In this document: one piece after another, positions 16,949-25,073 of the stretch | Layout of the letters: each line of letters begins with the position of its first letter | Position numbering within the stretch: the first letter of the stretch is position 1 | Assembly (NCBI GenBank): GCA_031412335.1 | Contig: JANOCT010000042.1 | Location: 1 to 64,000, forward strand | Source of the DNA: JBBQYA01 sp031412335 | GTDB taxonomy: Bacteria; Bacteroidota; Bacteroidia; Sphingobacteriales; Sphingobacteriaceae | Length of the DNA stretch: 64,000 nt | Direction: 5' to 3' | Notes under the pieces: generated by a model | What the model was told of the DNA's origin: nothing | Seen by the model: only the letters and a program-made list of their open reading frames with translations | Databases searched by the model: none | Position numbers and translations under genes: made by a program

Positions 16949-17287
16949 ATGAAAAAATCAGAAATTAAATTTACGGTAGAACTGGATGATGAAAACTTAC
17001 CAGAAAAAATAACTTGGGAAGCAACCGATAATTTAACAAGAGAAGCTTTGCCTTGCAAATCTATTATGGTTGCTCTTTGGGATCATAATTATAAAAACAC
17101 TCTAAGAATAGATCTTTGGACTAAAGATATGCCTGTGGATGAAATGAAACGTTTTTTTTATGAAACGTTAATGACTATGGGTGATAGTTTTGAACGAGCA
17201 ACTGGCGAAAAATTAATAGTAGAAGACCTAAGAGATTATTGTGCACATTTTGCTGAAAAAATGGAATTAGCAACGCCGGAGAAGTAG
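16949..17287 (+). CDS. gldC: Gliding motility protein GldC
   Basis: A 112-residue soluble protein. 'IKFTVELDDENLPEKITWEA' at the N-terminus and 'CKSIMVALWDHNYKNTLRID' in the middle match GldC of Bacteroidota. GldC is associated with the gliding machinery and has no signal peptide here; in Flavobacterium it acts with GldB, which is not in this window. Its presence fits a T9SS-positive organism. It starts 14 bp after the RNA helicase. Confidence 0.9.
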   Translation: MKKSEIKFTVELDDENLPEKITWEATDNLTREALPCKSIMVALWDHNYKNTLRIDLWTKDMPVDEMKRFFYETLMTMGDSFERATGEKLIVEDLRDYCAHFAEKMELATPEK

Positions 17288-17317
17288 TATTTTGTAGGAT
17301 GGTCTTGTTGTTGAAGT

Positions 17318-17461
17318 GTTTATTTGTTTAGCTGTTTATTTGTTTAGTTCTGGGATTATAAATGCTGTGCAGTTTCTTTGGAATTGCAAATTCGGAAGGA
17401 CAGATCTATTAATACCTAAAAGAATAAACAAATAGTCATTTTAACGCATAAACAAATAAAC
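17318..17461. repeat. Inverted clusters of a TTTATTTGTTTA repeat
   Basis: GTTTATTTGTTTAG occurs twice in tandem (17318-17331 and 17334-17347). Two inverted copies follow (12 bp at 17423-17434 and 13 bp at 17449-17461), so the ~75-bp centre is flanked by inverted repeats between gldC and the convergent RecD-like gene. It could be a degenerate mobile repeat or a long-range hairpin that ends both transcripts. No gene lies in this 201-bp gap. Confidence 0.6.
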
Positions 17462-17488
17462 CTCTCAATAAATAAGCCCACAACGAAT

Positions 17489-18913
17489 TCATTGCTCAAA
17501 AAACTCCGGACCAAAATTTACATAAAATAATTGCTGCACTGCTCGGCTGGTTGCCGTGTATAGCCAGCGTAAAAGTTCTAAATTTAACATTTCGTCTGTC
17601 AAGTACCCTTGATCGATAAAAACAGCATCCCACTGCCCGCCTTGCGCTTTATGGCAAGTAACAGCGTACGCAAACTTCACTTGTAACGCGTTGTAATAAG
17701 GATCTTCAGATAAAAGTTTATACTTTTCACGCTTGTTTTTTACATGATTGTATTGCAAAGATATTTCTGATTGAAACATTTTATTCTGAGCTGGCTCGAG
17801 TGCTGGAGCAGCGGCAGTCAACGATTCTAATACAATTTTGCAGGTTAATGGTGGTTCATTTGGATAATCAATAAACTCAAGCAAAACATTGGCAAAACGA
17901 AAACCAAAAAGCTCTTCAATCATTTTTACTTTTTTAATTCTCGCGATTTCGCCATTGGCTATAAAACCGATTTCAGATTCTTCTTTCAACCAGAAATAAT
18001 TATTTTTAACTACCATTAAATAGTCGCCCACGCTTATTTCTTCTTCGAAATTTAAAATTTTGTTCCGAATGTGTTGATTAAACGCAATGGCTTTTTTGTT
18101 AGATCGGCATAAAATTAATGTGTTTTCTAATCCAAACTTGTCATAAGCATAGCGCAATCCATCTTCTAGTTTATCGCCATTTAATCGAAAGGTATCTTTA
18201 AAGTTTTTAGTAATAAATACGGGTTGTTCAAAAAAATCTTGATTTACAAGATTTCGCAATCGTGTGGCATTTTCTAATATTCCTGATTGTTGTTGTTGCC
18301 GCAAAACTTCTGTTAATTCAATTTGCGAAACGTCTAAATTAAAATTAAGATCGAGGTATTCTGCAGATAATGCAGGGCTTAATTCTGTGCCTACGGGTGG
18401 CAATTGTGCGGTATCGCCAATAAATATAATTCGATTATTTTTTTTAACTGAATACACATACGAACATAAATCGGTTAATAAACCATGATTGCTAAACTGA
18501 AACGATGCTCCGATTGCTCCTTCATCCGAAATCATAGATGCTTCATCGACAATAAAAACTGTATCGGTATGCATATTATTTCCTAAACCAAATTCGGAAT
18601 TGATGTTTTCATTGGATTTTTTTCGATAAATTTTTCGATGAATAGTAGTTGCTGGCCGGCCAGTGTATTGCGAAATAACTTTGGCTGCACGTCCGGTTGG
18701 TGCTAATAAAATGTATTTAAGGTTATATTGTGGAAGGTTTTTAATTAAGGAGCTAACAACGCTGGTTTTTCCAGTTCCTGCATATCCTTTTATCAAAAAT
18801 GTATTTGCTTGATTCTTTATTTTTAAAAATTGGTGCAACTCTTCAAAAAGCTGTAATTGCTTGTCGGTTGGTTGATGCGGAAAATGTTTTAAAAAACCTG
18901 AAATATCATCCAT
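17489..18913 (-). CDS. RecD-like superfamily 1 DNA helicase/ATPase
   Basis: A 474-residue ATP-dependent 5'-3' helicase of the RecD/Pif1-like type. Walker A 'GYAGTGKT' lies at residues 43-50, then 'LLAPTGRAAKVIS' (motif Ia), 'VDEASMI' (Walker B), 'FIGDTAQLPPVG' (motif III) and a C-terminal UvrD-like part with 'YAVTCHKAQGGQWDAVFID' (motif V). It is shorter than RecD2 and has no RecBC partner nearby, so a stand-alone repair role is likely. I chose the ATG at 18913 because homologues start near 'FLKHFPHQPTDKQ'; an upstream ATG at 18952 would add 13 residues. Confidence 0.88.
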   Translation of the reverse strand: MDDISGFLKHFPHQPTDKQLQLFEELHQFLKIKNQANTFLIKGYAGTGKTSVVSSLIKNLPQYNLKYILLAPTGRAAKVISQYTGRPATTIHRKIYRKKSNENINSEFGLGNNMHTDTVFIVDEASMISDEGAIGASFQFSNHGLLTDLCSYVYSVKKNNRIIFIGDTAQLPPVGTELSPALSAEYLDLNFNLDVSQIELTEVLRQQQQSGILENATRLRNLVNQDFFEQPVFITKNFKDTFRLNGDKLEDGLRYAYDKFGLENTLILCRSNKKAIAFNQHIRNKILNFEEEISVGDYLMVVKNNYFWLKEESEIGFIANGEIARIKKVKMIEELFGFRFANVLLEFIDYPNEPPLTCKIVLESLTAAAPALEPAQNKMFQSEISLQYNHVKNKREKYKLLSEDPYYNALQVKFAYAVTCHKAQGGQWDAVFIDQGYLTDEMLNLELLRWLYTATSRAVQQLFYVNFGPEFFEQ

Positions 18914-18998
18914 AGAAAAAAGGTAACCTTGACAAAAATTTAATTGATACATTTAAGAATGCCATATTTCACTCTTTGTTGTAAAATTTACATTTTTA

Positions 18999-19028
18999 CA
19001 AATCTATTGCATAATACGAAGCAAGCAA
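18999..19028 (-). promoter_or_regulatory. Promoter of RecD-like helicase
   Basis: On the minus strand: TTG (19028-19026), 19-bp spacer, TAGATTTG (19006-18999). An exact Bacteroidota consensus, directly abutting the DUF3822 start codon on the other strand. Confidence 0.65.
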
Positions 19029-19031
19029 CCT

Positions 19032-19868
19032 ATGTCCGATAATTACCTGCAACCCTTAATTGATGAAAGTTTTGAAATAAACGAAACCCATCAATATTAT
19101 TTGCATTTGCATCTGCGCGATGATTATTTTAGTTATGCTCTATTAAATGTTGCTAAAAACAAATTTATAGCCCTTGGTGAAAGTTTCAGCAGTTTTGAAA
19201 ACTTCCATGCGATAAAAAAAGAGCATCCTTTATTATCTTATCCTTATGGAAAAGTAAAAATAATGGTCGAAAGTGTAAATACTACTTTAATTCCAAATGC
19301 ACTTTTTGATTCAAATGCCCCTGAAAAATATTTAAAATTTAATTCAGAGTTGCCCGATGATGAAATCATTCAAGTAGATTCAATCCGATTAATGGATGCA
19401 GTAAATGTTTATTCTGTTCATGAAAATCAATTAAATTTAATTCGAAAAATTTACAGCAATGCCGAAATTCATCATTCTGCAACTCCCTTATTACAAGGTT
19501 TACTTTGGTTGTCAAAAAATTCTGTAGGCAAGCAATTGATTCTAAACATTTCCGATTCAAGTTTTGAAGCGGTTATGCTCGATAAAAATCAAGCTATTTT
19601 TTATAATCAGTTTCAATTTTTCTCTCCAGAAGATTTTGTTTATTACGTTTTATTCATTTGCGAACAATTAAAAACTTCGCCCGAAGAATTGAACGTTTAT
19701 TTTGCTGGCAAATTAGACAGGCAATCTCCCGTATTCTCTATGGTTCACCGTTATATCAAAAACATCGATTTCATTCGTTTATCCGATATTTTTGAATATT
19801 CTTATAAAATAGATGCAAGAGCGCAACAAAGCTTTTTCAGTTTATTTAATCTCGGATTATGCGAATAA
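19032..19868 (+). CDS. DUF3822 family protein
   Basis: A 278-residue cytosolic protein. It begins 'MSDNYLQPLIDESFEI' and contains 'LLQGLLWLSKNSVGKQLIL' with an ATPase-like beta pattern; I recognise it as DUF3822, found almost only in Bacteroidota directly upstream of rsmD and coaD, as here. The family resembles the actin/Hsp70-like ATPase fold in predicted layout, but no activity is known. Its stop codon overlaps the rsmD start by 10 bp, so the genes are translationally coupled. Confidence 0.85.
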   Translation: MSDNYLQPLIDESFEINETHQYYLHLHLRDDYFSYALLNVAKNKFIALGESFSSFENFHAIKKEHPLLSYPYGKVKIMVESVNTTLIPNALFDSNAPEKYLKFNSELPDDEIIQVDSIRLMDAVNVYSVHENQLNLIRKIYSNAEIHHSATPLLQGLLWLSKNSVGKQLILNISDSSFEAVMLDKNQAIFYNQFQFFSPEDFVYYVLFICEQLKTSPEELNVYFAGKLDRQSPVFSMVHRYIKNIDFIRLSDIFEYSYKIDARAQQSFFSLFNLGLCE

Positions 19869-20389
19869 TAAGTGGTACACTTAAAGGAAGAAGAATAAGT
19901 CCACCAAAAAAATTACCTGTTCGTCCGACTACAGATTTATCCAAAGAATCGTTATTTAATATATTAACCAATACATTGGATTATGAATCTTGTGATGCAT
20001 TAGATCTTTTTGCTGGAACAGGAAATATTAGTTTAGAATTAGCCTCAAGAGGTTGTAAACGAATTGTTTCGGTTGATAAACATTTGCTTTGTTGCAAATT
20101 TATAAATGAAACGTGTAAAGCTCTTGGTATTGAAACGATTGAAGTAGTGAAATCGGATGTGTTTTTCTTTTTAAAAGATGCTTCAGAAAAATATGATTTC
20201 ATTTTTGCAGATCCTCCCTACGATTTAGATAAAATAATAGAATTGCCAGGTATTGTTTTAGGCAATAATTTATTAAAACCAGATGGTATATTCGTAATTG
20301 AGCACAGCTCAACCATCAAATTAGGATTAACTGATCGATTAATTGATTTTAGAAAATATGGTCAATCAGCATTTAGTTTTTTTCAATAA
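19859..20389 (+). CDS. rsmD: 16S rRNA (guanine-966-N2)-methyltransferase RsmD
   Basis: A 176-residue SAM-dependent methyltransferase. 'MRIISGTLKGRRISPPKKLP' followed by 'VRPTTD' is the family start, 'ALDLFAGTGNISLELASRG' is the SAM-binding motif I, and 'FIFADPPYD' is the catalytic (D/N)PPY motif. It methylates G966 of 16S rRNA during small-subunit assembly. It overlaps the DUF3822 gene and is followed 9 bp later by coaD, the same pairing seen in many bacteria. Confidence 0.95.
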   Translation: MRIISGTLKGRRISPPKKLPVRPTTDLSKESLFNILTNTLDYESCDALDLFAGTGNISLELASRGCKRIVSVDKHLLCCKFINETCKALGIETIEVVKSDVFFFLKDASEKYDFIFADPPYDLDKIIELPGIVLGNNLLKPDGIFVIEHSSTIKLGLTDRLIDFRKYGQSAFSFFQ

Positions 20390-20398
20390 ATAAATCAT

Positions 20399-20875
20399 AT
20401 GAATATTGCATTATTTCCTGGCTCATTTGACCCAATTACTGTTGCACACACCGATATATTACGAAGAGCACTACCTCTTTTTGATAAGGTAATTGTAGCT
20501 ATTGGTCTAAATAATAACAAGCAATCTTATTTTGATTTCGAGGTTAGAAGAAAAATGTTGGAAGCTACTTTTAAAGACAATCCAAAAATAGAAGTGCAAA
20601 CGTATAACGGACTTACGGTTGATTTTTGCCATGAAGTTGGAGCAAAATTCATGATTAGAGGCATTAGGTCTGTATCAGATTTTGAATATGAGAAAGCTAT
20701 TGCCCAAATGAATAACGCCATGCAGCCAGATATTGAGAGTATTTTTATTCTAAGCCGACCAGGGTATTCGGCTATTAGCTCTACTATTGTGCGAGATATT
20801 ATCCGGAATAGTGGAAAAGTAGAACAATTTGTGCCTAAAGAAATTATTCCTTTTTTAATCCAAAATTCTCAATAA
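20399..20875 (+). CDS. coaD: Pantetheine-phosphate adenylyltransferase
   Basis: A 158-residue enzyme that makes dephospho-CoA from phosphopantetheine and ATP. The N-terminus 'ALFPGSFDPITVAHTDIL' holds the nucleotidyltransferase T-x-G-H motif as Thr14-Val-Ala16-His17, with Ala in place of the usual Gly. 'MIRGIRSVSDFEYE' and 'AISSTIVRDII' are the other family motifs. Normal length. Its last 32 bp overlap the convergent NUDIX gene. Confidence 0.95.
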   Translation: MNIALFPGSFDPITVAHTDILRRALPLFDKVIVAIGLNNNKQSYFDFEVRRKMLEATFKDNPKIEVQTYNGLTVDFCHEVGAKFMIRGIRSVSDFEYEKAIAQMNNAMQPDIESIFILSRPGYSAISSTIVRDIIRNSGKVEQFVPKEIIPFLIQNSQ

Positions 20876-21470
20876 CCAAATCTTTAATTGCTGGATACGT
20901 ATTTTGTAAAGCTAACGGTATTTCATTTTTAGGTATCCATTTTACTTCTGAAATGTCCTCATCCAATTGTGGCGTTAATGCTTGATTATCGTCCAAAATA
21001 TGCATTTGAAACCAATAAGTTATTTTTAAAACTATTTTCTGTTTCCAAAAATAGCAATGGTAAGTGGTAAAAAACTTAGGATTATTGATAGCTACATCAA
21101 CCCCACATTCCTCTTTTATTTCACGAATCGCGGCATCTTCTCTACTTTCATTCTTATCTAGTTTGCCTTTTGGCAAATCCCATTTCCCCAACCTGAAAAT
21201 AAATAATAGCTCATTTCTACTATTTTGAACCAAACCGCCAGCAGCCTCAATTATTTTAAACTGATTGAAAAAATTACTTGAGTAAAAAGGAACTAAATTT
21301 GTTTGGTAATACGTAGGTAAATGCACCTTATTGGTTAAAATTTCAATCAGATTTTCTTGAGAATATTGAATAGAATCTGATAAAATATGAACGTTTTGAG
21401 AATCAATATTTTGAAATTCTTTGTCATTAATTACTAACAAATATTGGTCACCGATATAAATTTTATACAT
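20844..21470 (-). CDS. NUDIX hydrolase
   Basis: A 208-residue protein with a NUDIX domain in its second half. The NUDIX box is complete: 'GKLDKNESREDAAIREIKEE' followed by 'CGV'. Just before it, 'RLGKWDLPKG' fits the ADP-ribose/diadenosine-polyphosphate or MutT-like groups. The N-terminal ~70 residues have no assigned fold. The substrate cannot be told from sequence. Its ATG is only 6 bp from the pyrE ATG on the other strand, so its promoter must lie within pyrE coding DNA. Confidence 0.9.
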   Translation of the reverse strand: MYKIYIGDQYLLVINDKEFQNIDSQNVHILSDSIQYSQENLIEILTNKVHLPTYYQTNLVPFYSSNFFNQFKIIEAAGGLVQNSRNELLFIFRLGKWDLPKGKLDKNESREDAAIREIKEECGVDVAINNPKFFTTYHCYFWKQKIVLKITYWFQMHILDDNQALTPQLDEDISEVKWIPKNEIPLALQNTYPAIKDLVIENFGLKKE

Positions 21471-21473
21471 TTG
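21444..21473 (+). promoter_or_regulatory. Promoter of pyrE, predicted leaderless
   Basis: TTG (21444-21446), 19-bp spacer, TACATTTG (21466-21473), an exact consensus. The pyrE ATG starts 3 nt after the box, so the transcript should start at or next to the AUG. The whole promoter lies inside the first codons of the NUDIX gene. Confidence 0.72.
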
Positions 21474-21476
21474 CGT

Positions 21477-22148
21477 ATGTCTATAGCTGAAGAAACTGAA
21501 TTAAAAGTAGCAGAATTTTTGTTGCAAATTAAAGCGATTAAGTTAAGCCCTCGTCAACCTTTTACTTGGGCCTCAGGTTGGCTATCACCTATTTATTGCG
21601 ATAATCGTATAGCACTTTCTCATCCAAAAATCAGGACTTACATTCGTCAACGATTAACGGATCAAATAAACGAAGATTTCGGACAAGTTGATGCTATAGC
21701 TGGAGTTGCTACTGCTGGAATACCTCAAGGAGTTTTAGTAGCTCAAGAATTAGGATTACCATTCGCTTATGTTCGTTCGGAAGCAAAAAACCATGGAATG
21801 ACTAATTTGATTGAAGGTGAATTAAAACCTGGAGCAAGAGTAGTAGTAGTTGAAGATTTAATTTCGACAGGAAAATCAAGTTTACATGCCGTTAAAGCAC
21901 TTAGAGAAGCTGGTTTTGATGTAGTTGGGCTTATTTCAATATTCAATTATGGTTTTCCATTAGCTGCAGAAAATTTTAAAAATGCAAACTGTAAAATGGT
22001 GAGTTTGAGCAATTACGACGCATTAATCAAACAGGCATTGAATACAGGCTTTATTCTAGAAAATGACTTAGAGTTATTAACTTCGTGGAAAGAAAACCCA
22101 GAAAATTGGGGAAAAGAAATTGAAAATTTACATACTGCACACTCATAA
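21477..22148 (+). CDS. pyrE: Orotate phosphoribosyltransferase
   Basis: A 223-residue enzyme that joins orotate and PRPP to make OMP in pyrimidine synthesis. 'FTWASGWLSPIYCDNR' binds substrate, 'VDAIAGVATAGIPQG' is the conserved loop, and 'ARVVVVEDLISTGKSS' is the PRPP motif. The start at 21477 ('MSIAEETELKVAEFLL') matches homologues and sits 3 nt after a perfect -7 box; the in-frame ATG at 21444 lies upstream of that promoter box and is rejected. The downstream SRPBCC gene starts directly after its stop codon. Confidence 0.95.
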   Translation: MSIAEETELKVAEFLLQIKAIKLSPRQPFTWASGWLSPIYCDNRIALSHPKIRTYIRQRLTDQINEDFGQVDAIAGVATAGIPQGVLVAQELGLPFAYVRSEAKNHGMTNLIEGELKPGARVVVVEDLISTGKSSLHAVKALREAGFDVVGLISIFNYGFPLAAENFKNANCKMVSLSNYDALIKQALNTGFILENDLELLTSWKENPENWGKEIENLHTAHS

Positions 22149-22547
22149 ATGACTGTAATTGAAAGTAAAACAACTTCATTAAACTCAACAAAAGAATCAA
22201 TTTATGCTTTTCTTGCAGATTTAAACAATCACCAACAATTAATGCCTGAAAACATTTATAATTGGAGTTCAACGGTTGATGAGTGTAAGTTTACTATTCA
22301 AAATATGGCTAAACTTGAGTTAAAAGTTTCCCAACGTGTAGAAAATGCTGAAATTAAAATAGAACCAGTCGGTGAAGTGCCGTTTAAGATAAATTTAAGC
22401 TGGGTTCTTCTTGAAGAAAATAATATTGTTTTTGCTAAATTGATCATCAATGCTGATTTAAATCCATTTATTAAGATAATGGCTGTAGGTCCTTTAAATA
22501 AATTAGCTGCTTTCCAAACTGAAAAACTTAATCAGATTTTTAGTTAA
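22149..22547 (+). CDS. SRPBCC-fold (START-like) protein
   Basis: A 132-residue protein with a Bet v1/START-like layout: an N-terminal strand and helix ('STKESIYAFLADLNNHQQLM'), a row of beta strands, and a long C-terminal helix ('PLNKLAAFQTEKLNQIF'). Such domains bind hydrophobic ligands or act as chaperones. It starts on the base after the pyrE stop codon, so it is translated from the same mRNA. I recall this pairing in other Bacteroidota; no role in pyrimidine synthesis is known. Confidence 0.78.
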   Translation: MTVIESKTTSLNSTKESIYAFLADLNNHQQLMPENIYNWSSTVDECKFTIQNMAKLELKVSQRVENAEIKIEPVGEVPFKINLSWVLLEENNIVFAKLIINADLNPFIKIMAVGPLNKLAAFQTEKLNQIFS

Positions 22548-22657
22548 TACCTAATCAAATTCCTGTACTTCTTTTGTCGATTTAGTTAAAATTAACTCAA
22601 TTTTCCCCAAAACTATGTCATAATACCCTCAAATATTATGGTAAGGGTTTTGCTTAT

Positions 22658-22677
22658 TTAGAATAAATTGATTCTAA
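22658..22677. promoter_or_regulatory. Palindrome upstream of the ompA-like gene
   Basis: TTAGAAT-N6-ATTCTAA, a perfect 7+7 inverted repeat 32 bp before the ATG at 22710. It could be an operator or a 5' UTR hairpin. No regulator gene is adjacent. Confidence 0.4.
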
Positions 22678-22709
22678 GAATTTTAATTTAAATCGTAATA
22701 AAAACAAAC

Positions 22710-24116
22710 ATGAAAAAAACAATCTATTTATTCTCATTACTATGTTCATCAGTAGCTATTCCAGCAATGGCACAGACTGAAAAAGCTGACCCTTCTACTT
22801 TTGGAGGCAGAAAACAATACAGAACATGGTCTATCGGACTTAATGGTGGTGCCGTTAATCCGTACAGTTTTATCGGTCCATTCAACAAAAACCTTCAAGA
22901 AGGTCGGGAATACAACTTTGGATATGGTTTATCTATACAAAAACAAATTGATCATAACTTTTCACTTCGTTTAGATGGGTTTAGAGTTGATGGAGTAGAA
23001 GGTCGACAATATGTTGGTGGAGAAGGCGCATTGGTAAATGATTTTAACAACTTGGTTAAATATTCAGCAACCGCAAGTGGTGTATTCAATACTGGAAGCA
23101 TCGACTTCTTAAAACGTAAAAATGTATTTTCATTCTACGGATCATTAGGAGGAGGTATTATTAATTATGACAACTCTACTAAATTTACTGATCCAGTTAC
23201 AGGTGTAGTAACTGATGGTAGAAAAATCGATTTAGAAAACTTTATCGTTCCAGTAGGTGTCGGTATTAAAATACGCACAGGTGATCGTGTTTATGTTGGA
23301 ATCGGACACACTGTAACGTTTGTTGATCAAACTGAATTTGATGGAGTAAAAGGAAATGGAGTATTAGATAGATTCTCTTACTCTTATGCTTCTCTTATTT
23401 TAAGTCTTGGAAAGAAAGAGCGTTATGATTTAGAATTTGTGAATCCAGTTGCGGTTATGTACGACGATTTGGATATCAGAGCAGAAGTTGATAAAAAATT
23501 AAGCGATATGGATGCAAAATTTGCACCTATGGAAGCTAAAATCAACAAAATTATGATGGATAGCGATAACGATGGTGTTTCGGATGTGTTTGATAAAGAA
23601 CCTAATACAGCGGCAGGTGCTATTGTTGACGGTGCTGGTAGATCAAGAGATACAGATGGTGATGGTATTGCTGATAATTTAGATAAATGCCCTACTCAAA
23701 AAGGACCAGCTCCAGACGGTTGTCCGATTGAAGTAAAACCTACTGTTGTAGTATTGACTAAAGAAGAAGTACAAGTTGTTCAAACAGCATTTAGAAACAT
23801 TGAGTTTGAAACCAATAAAGCTATTTTGAAGCAAACTTCATTTGCATCTTTAAAAGATTTGGCAACATTGCTTAAAAATAAACCGAATTATAAAATCAGA
23901 ATTACTGGTCATACTGATAGTGATGGAACTAATGCAGCAAATAAGAAATTATCTGAAGATAGAGCAGCATCTGTTAAAGAATATTTAGCCGGAAGTGGTG
24001 CTGGTTCAGATCAAATGGTATCAGAAGGAAAAGGTGAAGAGTTTCCGATTGCAACCAATAAAACTTCTGCTGGTAAACAAAAAAACAGAAGAGTTGAATT
24101 AGAAATATTTCAATAA
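22710..24116 (+). CDS. OmpA-family outer-membrane protein with TSP3 linker
   Basis: A 468-residue outer-membrane protein. Signal peptide 1-21, then an N-terminal ~240-residue beta-barrel-like domain. A Ca-binding thrombospondin type 3 linker follows ('DSDNDGVSDVFDKEPNTAA', 'DTDGDGIADNLDKCP'), then a C-terminal OmpA peptidoglycan-binding domain ('IRITGHTDSDGTNAANKKLS', 'NRRVELEIF'). Such proteins tie the outer membrane to the cell wall. It is monocistronic: a palindrome lies in front and a strong terminator behind (24140-24164). Confidence 0.93.
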   Translation: MKKTIYLFSLLCSSVAIPAMAQTEKADPSTFGGRKQYRTWSIGLNGGAVNPYSFIGPFNKNLQEGREYNFGYGLSIQKQIDHNFSLRLDGFRVDGVEGRQYVGGEGALVNDFNNLVKYSATASGVFNTGSIDFLKRKNVFSFYGSLGGGIINYDNSTKFTDPVTGVVTDGRKIDLENFIVPVGVGIKIRTGDRVYVGIGHTVTFVDQTEFDGVKGNGVLDRFSYSYASLILSLGKKERYDLEFVNPVAVMYDDLDIRAEVDKKLSDMDAKFAPMEAKINKIMMDSDNDGVSDVFDKEPNTAAGAIVDGAGRSRDTDGDGIADNLDKCPTQKGPAPDGCPIEVKPTVVVLTKEEVQVVQTAFRNIEFETNKAILKQTSFASLKDLATLLKNKPNYKIRITGHTDSDGTNAANKKLSEDRAASVKEYLAGSGAGSDQMVSEGKGEEFPIATNKTSAGKQKNRRVELEIFQ

Positions 24117-24139
24117 TAATTTTGATAATTATTAAAGAG

Positions 24140-24164
24140 AACCCCGGTATATCCGGGGTTTTTT
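24140..24164 (+). terminator. Intrinsic terminator of ompA-like gene
   Basis: AACCCCGG (24140-24147) pairs with CCGGGGTT (24153-24160) around a 5-nt loop, followed by a run of T. Confidence 0.92.
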
Positions 24165-24370
24165 GTTTGAATTAATTGGCATTCTATAAAATGGTATTAA
24201 TTTCACATTATGTGAAAGTTAATACACTTAATTAAATCAAAAATAAAATTCTGTGCTTTAATTAATTTGTTTTAATAATCTAGAAAGTATTAATTTCTTT
24301 TTATTTACTTAAATTTATATTTCGGCAGGATTATTTATAGATAGAATTTATAAACTTAACATATAAAAAA

Positions 24371-24685
24371 ATGAAAAATAACAATGGAAATGTAATTGCT
24401 GCTTTATTAGCAGGAATTGTAATTGGTGGTGCAGTTGGACTATTATTAGCTCCAAAAAAAGGAACAGAAATAAGGGAAGATATTGCAGATTCTTTGAAAA
24501 AATTAACGAAAAACTTTAAAGAACGTGCAAATGCTGAATTGGAAGCATTAAAAGATATCAGAAATGAGATTACTGGAAAGGCTAATTCTGCAAAAAATGA
24601 AATGGTTAATAAAACAAATCAGTACAAATCAAAAGTAAATGAAGCTAGTGAAGACTTTATAAATAAAGCTGATGCAATCGTATAA
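24371..24685 (+). CDS. YtxH-domain membrane protein
   Basis: A 104-residue protein. The N-terminal 'VIAALLAGIVIGGAVGLLLA' is a glycine-zipper membrane helix, followed by 'PKKGTEIREDIADSLKKL' and a long amphipathic helix typical of YtxH (general-stress) proteins. It overlaps the next gene by 14 bp and leads a three-gene operon of small membrane-associated proteins. In layout the operon resembles E. coli yqjD-yqjE-yqjK; that parallel is inference. The role is unknown but probably linked to envelope stress. Confidence 0.85.
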   Translation: MKNNNGNVIAALLAGIVIGGAVGLLLAPKKGTEIREDIADSLKKLTKNFKERANAELEALKDIRNEITGKANSAKNEMVNKTNQYKSKVNEASEDFINKADAIV

Positions 24686-25073
24686 TACAACTGATCAAGA
24701 AGTTAAAAACGAAAAATTTGATCCACAGGATTTTTCATTTAGGCTAAAAGAGTATGTAAATACAAAAATAAGGTTAACTACTCTGCTTATTACTGAAAAA
24801 TTGGCTTCAGCACTACCTACCATATTTTCGTATGTAGTCATGATATTTTTATTTCTAATTGCATTTATATTCATAAGTATTGCTGGTGCAGTTTACTTAG
24901 GCCAAATATTAAATAGCTTACCAATAGGTTTTTTAATAGTAGCTGGCTTTTACTTGTTAATTGGAATAATTTTCAAATACACATTTAAGAACATGATAGA
25001 GAAACCTTTTTCAGATATAATTATTTCTAGCATACTAAAAGAGAAAAAAGAAGATGAAGCAGGAAATTACTAA
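24672..25073 (+). CDS. Holin-X/YqjE-like membrane protein
   Basis: A 133-residue protein with two strong membrane helices (about residues 53-79 and 87-107) between a soluble N-terminus ('RLKEYVNTKIRLTTLLITEK') and a charged C-terminus. The pattern fits the phage_holin_3_6 / Actinobacterial holin-X family that includes E. coli YqjE. Despite the family name there is no lysis module here. It overlaps the YtxH gene upstream (14 bp) and the unknown gene downstream (20 bp), so the three are translationally coupled. Confidence 0.78.
   Translation: MQSYNTTDQEVKNEKFDPQDFSFRLKEYVNTKIRLTTLLITEKLASALPTIFSYVVMIFLFLIAFIFISIAGAVYLGQILNSLPIGFLIVAGFYLLIGIIFKYTFKNMIEKPFSDIIISSILKEKKEDEAGNY

Noticed and set aside
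24672..25073. Prophage lysis gene (holin)
   Set aside because: The protein belongs to the YqjE-like holin-X group and lies in a chromosomal YtxH operon with no endolysin or phage gene nearby.
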